NCBI GenBank assembly: GCA_041393015.1
Contig: JAWKKV010000001.1
Coordinates: 744,001 to 808,000, forward strand
Origin: JAGQYH01 sp041393015
GTDB taxonomy: Bacteria; Bacteroidota; Bacteroidia; Chitinophagales; JADIYW01
Direction of reading: 5' to 3'
DNA length: 64,000 bases
A model generated the notes under the pieces. That model saw only the letters and a program-made list of their open reading frames with translations. It did no database searches and was not told the DNA's origin. A program made the translations under genes and the position numbers. Positions 54,434-62,065 of this stretch are shown in pieces. Positions within the stretch are counted from its first letter, which is position 1, and each line of letters starts with the position of its first letter.

Positions 54434-54739
54434 TTACTTTTCTATTTCAAATAAATTCACATCTTTACTTTTGTGCATCACACGCACAATTCTTATTGAA
54501 TGATTCAAAATTCTATAAAAAACAACATGGCTTTGCATAGTTAGACTGTAGAGCCCAACCTTTAACTCATCTCTAGCTCTTCCTAATTCAGGGTATTCTA
54601 CTAATTTTTGAAAAAATTCTTCTAAGTTTTCAAGGTAAGTAACCGCTTGATTGAAACCGAACTTATAATTCGTGTAATCAAAAATCTCTTCAATATCTTT
54701 GTCGGCTGCTTCGGATAATACGTAGCGTACTTTGGCCAT
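54434..54739 (-). CDS. parE: ParE/RelE-superfamily toxin
   Basis: A 101-residue toxin of the ParE type, which poisons DNA gyrase in characterised systems. The sequence has the family start (VRYVLSEAADKDIEEIFDYT), the ARDELKVGLYSLTMQSHVVFYRI block and the closing IRIVRVMHKSKDV. It begins 1 base after its antitoxin gene ends. The pair lies at the island end next to mnmE, a usual location for stabilising addiction modules. Confidence 0.9.
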   Translation of the reverse strand: MAKVRYVLSEAADKDIEEIFDYTNYKFGFNQAVTYLENLEEFFQKLVEYPELGRARDELKVGLYSLTMQSHVVFYRILNHSIRIVRVMHKSKDVNLFEIEK

Positions 54740-54740
54740 T

Positions 54741-54974
54741 TTATTTTTTTGCGGAAGCCACTTTGGCTTTCAAAATATCCAATACATTTCTATCGCTGGT
54801 AGCGCCTTCCCAACCCTTTTCAATGTCTAAACGCAATTGCTCTATTGTTTTTTGTCTATAATACTTGTGTAAGCGCATGGCATCCCGAATCACCTCACTG
54901 GCATTTTGGAAATCGCCGGATTTAAGCTGCTCGGCAATATATTCTTCTTGACTTTTTGTTAGACTGACATTCAT
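54741..54974 (-). CDS. parD: ParD-type antitoxin
   Basis: A 77-residue ribbon-helix-helix antitoxin. It begins MNVSLTKSQEEYIAEQLKSG, followed by FQNASEVIRDAMRLH, which is the helix-turn signature of ParD/CC2985-type proteins; the C-terminal part binds the toxin. It precedes the toxin gene on the same strand, the common order, and ParD proteins usually repress their own promoter. Confidence 0.9.
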   Translation of the reverse strand: MNVSLTKSQEEYIAEQLKSGDFQNASEVIRDAMRLHKYYRQKTIEQLRLDIEKGWEGATSDRNVLDILKAKVASAKK

Positions 54975-55033
54975 AACTTCTCAATTCAATACCCAAGATA
55001 ACAAAAGTGTCCATATTTAACAAATTTGGACAC

Positions 55034-56401
55034 CTATTTGCCAATGCAAAAATTGCTAAAGATATTATCCAACAAGTCATCCGTTGAAATGCTTCCTGTA
55101 ATCTCGCCTAAATGCCGTAAGGCATGACGTATATCCATTGCAATTAAATCTGAACTAATGCCCGTCGCCATGCCGTTCAATACATCTTGTAATGCCGACT
55201 GGGTATTTTGTAAGGCTTCGAAATGGCGCAGATTGGTGACAATCGTAGTGTTCAACTGATCGGGATTGGAAATAACCTTATTGTACAAAGCTTCCTTTAT
55301 TTCGCTAACACCATTATTCGTTTTAGCCGATACCAAATATTGATTGGACGGTATCATTTTTAACTGACCTTCAGAAAGTGTATCAATTTTATTCGCCACT
55401 ATCAAAACTTTTATAGGGTTGTCGGTTTGGATGGCTTGCAAGTCTTTTTCCACTTCATCCATACTGAGTTGATTCGCATCATATACATATAATAGTAATG
55501 TGGATGACTTCATCTTCTCCATTGTCTTCTCTACCCCCAAAGCTTCAATTTGATCTTTGGCTTCTCTAATACCTGCCGTATCAATTAGCTTAAATAATAT
55601 GCCGTTAATGTTTAAAGCTTCCTCTATGGTATCTCTTGTGGTGCCGGCAATATCCGACACAATCGCTCGCTCTTCATTTAAAAAAGCGTTCAATAAAGTA
55701 GATTTTCCGGCATTCGGTCGACCCACAATTACCGTGGTGACCCCGTTTTTAATTACATTTCCTAAATGAAACGATTGCATTAGGTTTTTAACGAGCAACA
55801 AGATCTTTTCAACTAACTCTTTAAGATCATCTCTGTTGGCAAACTCAACATCTTCTTCTCCAAAGTCTAATTCTAGCTCTATCAAAGCGGCAAACTCAAT
55901 TAGTTGTTGGCGTAAACCTTCTATTTCATTTGAAAAACCACCACGCATTTGTTTAATCGCTAAATCATGTGATGATTCAGATTCCGCAGCAATCAAATCA
56001 GCGACAGCCTCTGCTTGCGACAAATCAATTCTACCATTTAAAAAAGCTCGCATGGTAAATTCACCGGGTTTGGCCAATTTTGCTCCCTTTTTAAGCAATA
56101 ACTCCAAAATTCTTTGTTGTATATAGGTAGAGCCATGACAGGAGATCTCAACAGAATCTTCTGTGGTAAATGATTTTGGTGCCCTAAAAACACTTATCAT
56201 CACCTCATCAATCACTTCTTTTTCGTCCTTAACAAAACCATAATGTATGGTGTGTGTATCCACAAGCGTCAAATCTTTTGTAAAAACGGAAGAAACGATC
56301 TCAAAAACACCCATACCTGAAAGCCTTATTACGGCCAATGCTCCCATTCCGGGAGGCGTTGAAATGGCTACAATGCAGTTATTATCATTAAAATTATTCA
56401 T
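55034..56401 (-). CDS. mnmE: tRNA uridine-5-carboxymethylaminomethyl modification GTPase
   Basis: MnmE works with MnmG to modify wobble uridine in tRNA. The protein has the N-terminal folate-binding domain (IVAISTPPGMGALAVIRLSG), a helical domain, and the G domain with GRPNAGKSTLLNAF, DIAGTTRDTIEE, DTAGIREAKD and ANKID, ending with the invariant FCIGK whose cysteine is catalytically important. Length is about 455 residues, normal. The ORF opens at 56410, but the second ATG (56401) is a better fit. Its 3' end coincides with the proposed island insertion site. Confidence 0.95.
   Translation of the reverse strand: MNNFNDNNCIVAISTPPGMGALAVIRLSGMGVFEIVSSVFTKDLTLVDTHTIHYGFVKDEKEVIDEVMISVFRAPKSFTTEDSVEISCHGSTYIQQRILELLLKKGAKLAKPGEFTMRAFLNGRIDLSQAEAVADLIAAESESSHDLAIKQMRGGFSNEIEGLRQQLIEFAALIELELDFGEEDVEFANRDDLKELVEKILLLVKNLMQSFHLGNVIKNGVTTVIVGRPNAGKSTLLNAFLNEERAIVSDIAGTTRDTIEEALNINGILFKLIDTAGIREAKDQIEALGVEKTMEKMKSSTLLLYVYDANQLSMDEVEKDLQAIQTDNPIKVLIVANKIDTLSEGQLKMIPSNQYLVSAKTNNGVSEIKEALYNKVISNPDQLNTTIVTNLRHFEALQNTQSALQDVLNGMATGISSDLIAMDIRHALRHLGEITGSISTDDLLDNIFSNFCIGK
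55035..55051 (-). repeat. Candidate att site at the mnmE 3' end
   Basis: The last codons of mnmE (FCIGK-stop). A 15-of-17 match lies at 45903-45919. The equivalent position in other bacteria, the 18-bp end of trmE, is the attachment site used by SGI1-type islands. Confidence 0.5.
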
Positions 56402-56718
56402 ACAATTCAAGCGAAGATATTAGATTAATCTGTTTAAATAACTAGTAAATGCGGGATAGATAGTTATTTACATTGACTCTTTTAGAGAAATCATGCATTA
56501 AATTTCTTTAAACAAAAAGCGCAATTGAGTCAAAATATCAACTTTTACAAAAAAAACTCCTAAAATTGTTGGTAATATTGCTACCTTAACTTGTTAATAG
56601 GTAATATATATTATTATTTTTTGTGATTTATTAAAAAAATTAAACAGGTGTAACGTAAATTATTTAAGTTTGCGTTTTTATAATGTTTATCTATTTGATT
56701 ACTAGACAATAAGGTTGT
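56402..56718. other. Divergent mnmE/ompA intergenic region with inverted repeats
   Basis: This 317-base AT-rich gap separates divergent genes. It has a perfect 10-bp inverted repeat, TAAATAACTA at 56435-56444 and TAGTTATTTA at 56461-56470, 34 bases upstream of mnmE, and a bulged inverted repeat with TACCT/AGGTA and TAAC/GTTA arms at 56582-56603. A candidate -7 element follows at 56665. No ORF was seen. The repeats could be operators. Confidence 0.45.
56665..56672 (+). promoter_or_regulatory. Candidate -7 element for the ompA-like gene
   Basis: TAAGTTTG matches TAnnTTTG, is followed by CG, and lies 46 bases before the ATG at 56719. No clear -33 TTG was found at the expected spacing. Confidence 0.45.
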
Positions 56719-58395
56719 ATGAAAAAAATTATTTACCCCGTATTATTATTGATCTTTTCAATTGGCATGTTCCATCCAATTGCTACTATCGCTCAAGATG
56801 ATGAAGCTGTAGAAGTAGAAGTAAAAGAGAAGAAAGAAAGAAAAATGAGCATGGATGATTCTCCTGACTCTAGAATTAACTGGGACAAGGTCTTGAAAGA
56901 TTGGTCGGTTGGCTTACACGCTGGTGTTACCATGCCTTACACAGATGTTAGAAGTTACGACTGGGTGAGAAGAACTAAGCCGGTTAATGAAATCCAATAT
57001 GGATTTGGTGCCAACATCACTAAAATGATGGGTAACGTTTTCGGTATTCAAGGAAGATACACATATGGTAAATTACAAGGTTTCTCAAATTACAATAGTG
57101 ATTTTAATGAAGATGCTCAATTCTGGGAAATTGTAGGAATAGATTATCCATTCTATTTCTCCACTAATTATCACCAAGCTAGTGTTAACTTATACATGAA
57201 CTTCAGCAACATGTTTATCGGCTTGAACAGAAGAATTAGAGCAAAAATAAAAGACGAACCATTGAAAGAAAGAAGAGTATCTGCTTATGGTAGAGTAGGT
57301 ATCGGTTCTATGTGGTTCGATTCAAGATTACACTACATCGATCTTCCAGATAATTTTACACAACAACAAATCAACCAAGCGAATAATCAAATCGATAAAT
57401 TTGGTTACGGATTTTCTGGCAAAGCCAACGAAATGGTTTTCCCATTTGCTTTAGGAATTAAAGTAAAAGTTAATCACTTAATTGATGTTCATGTAGAAGG
57501 TGAATTCACATTAGTGCATGATGACAAATTGGATGCTTTCATAATTGAAGACGTTTCAAAAGATCAATATATTCTTGACATCTTAAATGGTGACAATATT
57601 CCACCAGAAAGAGTAAGAAACAGCTTAGGAGGAAGATATGACAAGCATTTATTACTAAACGCAGGAATTAATTTCAAATTTGGAACACTTAAATCTCAAA
57701 ATGAGCATTTAGAGTGGGTCAATCCTTTAGAGGCTTACATGGATGATAACGATGCTAAAGTTCAGTATTTATTAGACAACATGTACGAAGTGAAAGATGC
57801 TGACAACGATGGTGTTATTGACGAATTAGACCTTGAGCCAAATTCAGCTCCTGAGGCTAGAGTTAATACTCATGGTGTAACAATGGATAGCGATGGCGAT
57901 GGTATTCCTGATCACGAAGATCCAGAACCATTTTCTACAGATGCATTTCCTATTGTAGATGGTAAAAATGTTTACCCTGAAACAATGACACCACAAGAGA
58001 TTAAAGAATACGTAAATACTTACGTTGCTGAAAACTCTCCAAAATCAATTGGATGGGCACTTTCTATCATCTTCTACGATTTAGACAAGTCAAACATTAA
58101 ATCTGAAATGATTCCTGAGCTTTACAAAGTTGCAGCAACCATGAAAAAATATCCTGACTTAAATGTTAATGTTAAAGGTCACACAGATATTAGATATACA
58201 GATGAATACAATCAAAAACTTTCTGAAAAAAGAACCGAAGCAGCTATTAACTACATAGTTGAAAACTACGGAATTAGCAGAGATAGATTTATTCCTTCAA
58301 GCTTTGGAAAGTCTGAAACATTAGTAAAAGACGCTAAAAGAGAAAGTGAACATAAATTAAATAGAAGAGTAGAATTTACACCTGCCAACTATTAA
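56719..58395 (+). CDS. OmpA-family outer-membrane protein with thrombospondin-type 3 repeats
   Basis: A 558-residue outer-membrane protein. A signal peptide covers about 1-25. An N-terminal beta-barrel-like region follows (about 60-345, rich in aromatic-ending strands such as GFGANITKMMGNVFGIQGRY). Then come two TSP3-like calcium repeats (DADNDGVIDELDLEPNS and DSDGDGIPDHEDPEP near 370-415). The C-terminal OmpA domain is peptidoglycan-binding (DLNVNVKGHTDIRYTDEYNQ, then LSEKRTEAAINYIVENYG). It likely anchors the outer membrane to the cell wall. A strong terminator follows, so it is a single-gene transcript. Confidence 0.92.
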   Translation: MKKIIYPVLLLIFSIGMFHPIATIAQDDEAVEVEVKEKKERKMSMDDSPDSRINWDKVLKDWSVGLHAGVTMPYTDVRSYDWVRRTKPVNEIQYGFGANITKMMGNVFGIQGRYTYGKLQGFSNYNSDFNEDAQFWEIVGIDYPFYFSTNYHQASVNLYMNFSNMFIGLNRRIRAKIKDEPLKERRVSAYGRVGIGSMWFDSRLHYIDLPDNFTQQQINQANNQIDKFGYGFSGKANEMVFPFALGIKVKVNHLIDVHVEGEFTLVHDDKLDAFIIEDVSKDQYILDILNGDNIPPERVRNSLGGRYDKHLLLNAGINFKFGTLKSQNEHLEWVNPLEAYMDDNDAKVQYLLDNMYEVKDADNDGVIDELDLEPNSAPEARVNTHGVTMDSDGDGIPDHEDPEPFSTDAFPIVDGKNVYPETMTPQEIKEYVNTYVAENSPKSIGWALSIIFYDLDKSNIKSEMIPELYKVAATMKKYPDLNVNVKGHTDIRYTDEYNQKLSEKRTEAAINYIVENYGISRDRFIPSSFGKSETLVKDAKRESEHKLNRRVEFTPANY

Positions 58396-58424
58396 GCTAA
58401 AAATTGCATCTATGATGTATAAGA

Positions 58425-58453
58425 GGGTAAGCTTTCGGTTTACCCTTTTTTTT
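58425..58453 (+). terminator. Intrinsic terminator after the ompA-like gene
   Basis: GGGTAAGC and GTTTACCC pair over 8 positions (one G-T) with a 5-base loop and are followed by eight T residues, 30 bases after the ompA-like stop. Confidence 0.85.
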
Positions 58454-58521
58454 TATAATTGGCGTATAAGTAATACAATTTATACCTTTGCGCTCATTTT
58501 TAATACCACGTTCTAGCAACC

Positions 58522-60894
58522 ATGAAAAAAATATTTTCGCTTTTTGTCACATTGACACTGTTATTATCCCTTAATTCCTATGGTCAAGCTTCAGGAGTAA
58601 ACTTAAGTTCCTTATCAAACTTAACGGGATTAAACTCGCTCCAAAATTTAATTCCACAATTAATGGGTTCAGCTGGCTTGCCTTCCAACGCATTATCTTT
58701 AGTCCCGGAAGCACCGCCTCAAGAAACTACCGATTTAGGCAGTGAAGAAAGTCTTTACTTTATCAACCAATTGCAAGGTTTGCTTTTTGATGCTGTATTG
58801 GATTCTGTAAAAGAGGCTTCAGGATTAAAAAAAGACAGTGTTTATAGATCGGAAATTTTCGGGCATCAATTTTTTAGACTAAAAAACGTAAATGTTTATA
58901 CAAAATCAGAAAAAGTTAAAGCACCCGACTCTTACACATTAGATGTTGGTGATGAATTAAGTATTTCCGTATATGGTTCTTCTCTATTTAATACAAAAGG
59001 AGAAGTGAATGAAGAAGGTTTTGTGGAAATACCTAAAATGGGAAGAATTTACCTTAAAGGAGTAACGCTTGGTTCTGCTAAAAAGCTAATTGTTGACATG
59101 ATTAGCAAATACGTAAATACCAATACATCTAAAACAGAAATCGTACTAAACTACTCTAGAAACATTACCGTAAACATTGTTGGAGATGTACTAGAACCAG
59201 GATCTTACGTAATCCCTGCCATTAACTCTGTATTTAACGCACTTAATGCTGCTGAGGGGCCATCAAATATTGGAAGTGTTAGAAACATTCAAGTGATTAG
59301 AAACGGGGAAACTATTAAAACTTTTGACCTATATGCGTTTCTTTTGAAAGGCAACATCATGAATGATTTTTATCTTCAAGATGGAGATTACATTTTTGTA
59401 CCTGCGCTAAAAAAGGTAGTGTCAGTAGAAGGTAGCATTAGAAGACCTTGGAAATATGAATTACAAAAAGATGAAAACCTTGCTGACTTAATTGAAATGG
59501 CTGGTGGATTTACAGCTAATTCTTACACCAAATCAATTCAGGTTAAACGATTTAATGGTGATAAAGTTGAGATTCAAGATATTGACCTAGCTACTGTAGG
59601 GAATGGGTCTAGCTTCAATTTAAAAGATGGTGACGAAATTTTAATTCCTAAAATTCCTGCCGACTATGAAAATTATGTAGAAGTTTCTGGCGCTGTTAGA
59701 TTTCCGGGAAGCTACGAGTTAAAAGAAGGTCAACGTATTGCAGATCTTATTCAAGCGGCTGGAGGATTAACTTTCAATGCCTATTTAGATAGAGCCTACC
59801 TAACAAGAAAAACAGAAGACTTATCATCTGTTATTCAAAAGTTTAACTTGAAAGATGTTGTTATCAGTGGCCAATCAGGCGAAAATGTATTACTACAAAG
59901 ACATGATAAAATTGAAGTTTTCTCTAAAAATGACTTTTTGGAAGAATTTAAAGTTTCTATCGACGGATCGGTTTTAAAGCCAACAAGTAAAACTTTTGCT
60001 GAGGGAATGACTTTAAACGACCTAATCTTTTACGGTGGCGGACTAAAGAAAGAAGCCGCTGGTGACATTATCGAAATCTCAAGAGTGGTAGACAGAGGTA
60101 CAGATGGCGAAACGACGGTTACAAGAGCAATTGTTAAAACGATTGCCGTCAATGAAGATTTAGCGATTGATAATGCTTCTAAAGGATTCTTGTTAAGCCC
60201 AATGGATGAGGTTTACGTAAGAAAAAATCCCGACTTTACTCCATTAATGAACATTACCATAAAAGGAGAGGTCAACTATCCTGGTACTTATCCAATTTTA
60301 CAAAAAGATGAAAAAGTATTAGATCTAATTGCAAGAGCGGGAGGATTGACACCATATGCTTTTTTACAATCTGCTAAATTATATCGTTTAGATAAAACAA
60401 TTGGAACTGTTATCATCGATTTAGAAGAAGCTTTCAGAAGTCCTGAATCAAGAGCCAACCACATTTTAAAAGAAGGAGATGTATTAGAAATCCCAACAGT
60501 AAATCAGTTGGTTAGTGTAAATGGCGCTATCGGGCACCCTGCGTTAGATTCGTTAGAAACGATCAGTTCATTTTATATGCCAGGAAGAAGAGCCAAATAC
60601 TACGTAAAGCATTATGGTGGCGGTTTCGATAAATATGCCAAAAAGAAATCTACCAAAGTAGTTAACCCTGATGGATCAGCTGGTTACACCAAAAAAGTAT
60701 TGTTTTTTAACAGGTATCCTGAAGTAAATGAAGGAGCAACTGTAAGTGTTAATTACAAGCAAAAAACAAAAAGACTAAAAGATAAGGAAGAGGCGCCGAG
60801 AGAGCCCGTTAACTGGAACTTATTGCTTCCAAGTATTATTATTGGTGGTACGAGTGTAATCTCCTCAACCATATTAATTCTTACCTTAAAATAA
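58522..60894 (+). CDS. Polysaccharide export outer-membrane protein with multiple SLBB domains
   Basis: A 790-residue Wza/SLBB-type protein. After a signal peptide (ending LNSYGQ near 22) and a low-complexity linker, the poly-export domain starts near 130 (YTLDVGDELSISVYGSS; EGFVEIPKMGRIYLKGVTL). Several SLBB beta-grasp repeats follow, recognisable by V-x-G-x-V-x-x-P-G-x-Y and 'LIxxAGG' blocks (GGFTANSYTKSIQVKR; AAGGLTFNAYLDRAYLTRK; ARAGGLTPYAFLQSAKLYR). A C-terminal membrane helix lies near 770-788. It is probably the first gene of an operon with the Wzz-like gene 12 bases downstream, and PKS. Confidence 0.92.
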   Translation: MKKIFSLFVTLTLLLSLNSYGQASGVNLSSLSNLTGLNSLQNLIPQLMGSAGLPSNALSLVPEAPPQETTDLGSEESLYFINQLQGLLFDAVLDSVKEASGLKKDSVYRSEIFGHQFFRLKNVNVYTKSEKVKAPDSYTLDVGDELSISVYGSSLFNTKGEVNEEGFVEIPKMGRIYLKGVTLGSAKKLIVDMISKYVNTNTSKTEIVLNYSRNITVNIVGDVLEPGSYVIPAINSVFNALNAAEGPSNIGSVRNIQVIRNGETIKTFDLYAFLLKGNIMNDFYLQDGDYIFVPALKKVVSVEGSIRRPWKYELQKDENLADLIEMAGGFTANSYTKSIQVKRFNGDKVEIQDIDLATVGNGSSFNLKDGDEILIPKIPADYENYVEVSGAVRFPGSYELKEGQRIADLIQAAGGLTFNAYLDRAYLTRKTEDLSSVIQKFNLKDVVISGQSGENVLLQRHDKIEVFSKNDFLEEFKVSIDGSVLKPTSKTFAEGMTLNDLIFYGGGLKKEAAGDIIEISRVVDRGTDGETTVTRAIVKTIAVNEDLAIDNASKGFLLSPMDEVYVRKNPDFTPLMNITIKGEVNYPGTYPILQKDEKVLDLIARAGGLTPYAFLQSAKLYRLDKTIGTVIIDLEEAFRSPESRANHILKEGDVLEIPTVNQLVSVNGAIGHPALDSLETISSFYMPGRRAKYYVKHYGGGFDKYAKKKSTKVVNPDGSAGYTKKVLFFNRYPEVNEGATVSVNYKQKTKRLKDKEEAPREPVNWNLLLPSIIIGGTSVISSTILILTLK

Positions 60895-60906
60895 ATCGTA
60901 AGAAAT

Positions 60907-61980
60907 ATGCCTTCAGATAATTTTAATAGCTACGCATCAGACGATATTAGATTAACCGACATTATTCGGTCGTTTAGGAGCTATACTGTTTTTATATTTA
61001 AGAAGTTCTATTATGTTATACTTGGTATGATAATAATGGGTGTGGCAGGCTACTTCTATGCCACCACTTCGCCAACAAAATATCAAGCTAATGCTTCTTT
61101 TAATGTTGTTGATTCTAAAGGATTGGGAGGTGGCTTAGCTGGCCTATTAGGTAATTTTGGATTAGCATCTTTTGGAGGATCAACTTCAAATGAAGTAATG
61201 GCTGGTTTAATGTTGTCTCGCCATATTGTAAAAAACGCCTTCTTGGCTGAAGTACCTTATAAAGGAGATACTACAAAATTGATAGACATTTACTTGGATG
61301 TTTATGGTGTAAGAGAAGAATGGGAAGAAGACCCCAACATGAAAGGATTTGAATTTCAGGCAAACAATGTTTTTGAGTTAACAAGAAAAGAAGACAGTTT
61401 GTTAAATATTTTTTGGAGACCATTTGTAGAAGACTATTTAGAAGTTGAGTTTGAAATGTTAGAAGGCTTGATTAAAGCAAATGTCAAAACCTATTCTTAC
61501 GAGTTTTCAAAAGGAATGATGGCTAACATGCTTGAGTACTCTATTAGATACTTTACCGATAAACAAAGTGCCGGAAAAGTTGAAGCCTACGATATGGCAG
61601 AATATAAAGTTGATTCGCTTTCTGCATTATTAGAAGCCAAAAGAGCACAATATGCCGTAGAGCAAAATAAAAGTTCCTTTTTAGTAGACGCATCTGGTTC
61701 CGTAGCACTTACAAAATTAAGTGGTGAGATATCCAACCTTACCTTTCGGTTAGGTGCTGCGCAAGAAACATTAGAAGCCGCAAAATCTGCCAAAATGCAG
61801 GAAGCTCCGATAATTAATATAGTAGATCATCCCAATTTTGCGACAGATATTAAAAATAAGAAATGGAAACTTTGGACAATTATAGGAGCCATAGTTGGCA
61901 TCGGTCTTTCCACTTTGATTCTAATGTTTGTTAAAGCTGCGAATGATGGATTTGAAGAGGAGAGAAAACTACAGCATTAG
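60907..61980 (+). CDS. Wzz-type polysaccharide chain-length determinant (no kinase)
   Basis: A 357-residue inner-membrane polysaccharide co-polymerase. It has two membrane helices (about 36-56 and 320-342) flanking a periplasmic domain, with a coiled-coil part (ALLEAKRAQYAVEQNKSSFL). The first helix is followed by TSPTKYQANASFNVVDSKG, and the second is preceded by MQEAPIINIVDHPNF, the proline-rich junction typical of Wzz. The cytoplasmic tail is only ~15 residues, so no tyrosine-kinase domain is fused. It pairs with the SLBB exporter upstream. Confidence 0.9.
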   Translation: MPSDNFNSYASDDIRLTDIIRSFRSYTVFIFKKFYYVILGMIIMGVAGYFYATTSPTKYQANASFNVVDSKGLGGGLAGLLGNFGLASFGGSTSNEVMAGLMLSRHIVKNAFLAEVPYKGDTTKLIDIYLDVYGVREEWEEDPNMKGFEFQANNVFELTRKEDSLLNIFWRPFVEDYLEVEFEMLEGLIKANVKTYSYEFSKGMMANMLEYSIRYFTDKQSAGKVEAYDMAEYKVDSLSALLEAKRAQYAVEQNKSSFLVDASGSVALTKLSGEISNLTFRLGAAQETLEAAKSAKMQEAPIINIVDHPNFATDIKNKKWKLWTIIGAIVGIGLSTLILMFVKAANDGFEEERKLQH

Positions 61981-62065
61981 ATAATGCTAATTTTTCTCGC
62001 TAAGGATTTGCCAAAAGCCTTCAATAAAGTTTAAATTTATATTCCTATAAATAAATAGATAAAAG

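Larger units (their letters stand above)
45903..55051. mobile_element. Putative genomic island at the 3' end of mnmE
   Basis: This 9.1-kb segment is bounded by two degenerate 17-bp direct repeats (15 of 17 matches), one of which is the mnmE 3' end. It holds type I restriction-modification genes, a Y1 transposase, REP-like hairpins, three 67-bp repeats, decaying ORFs and a ParDE pair, all typical island cargo, while every frameshift found in the window lies in it. The 3' end of mnmE (trmE/thdF) is a known insertion site, for example of SGI1. No integrase was found, so the element is probably immobile or a remnant. The boundary call is an inference. Confidence 0.5.
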
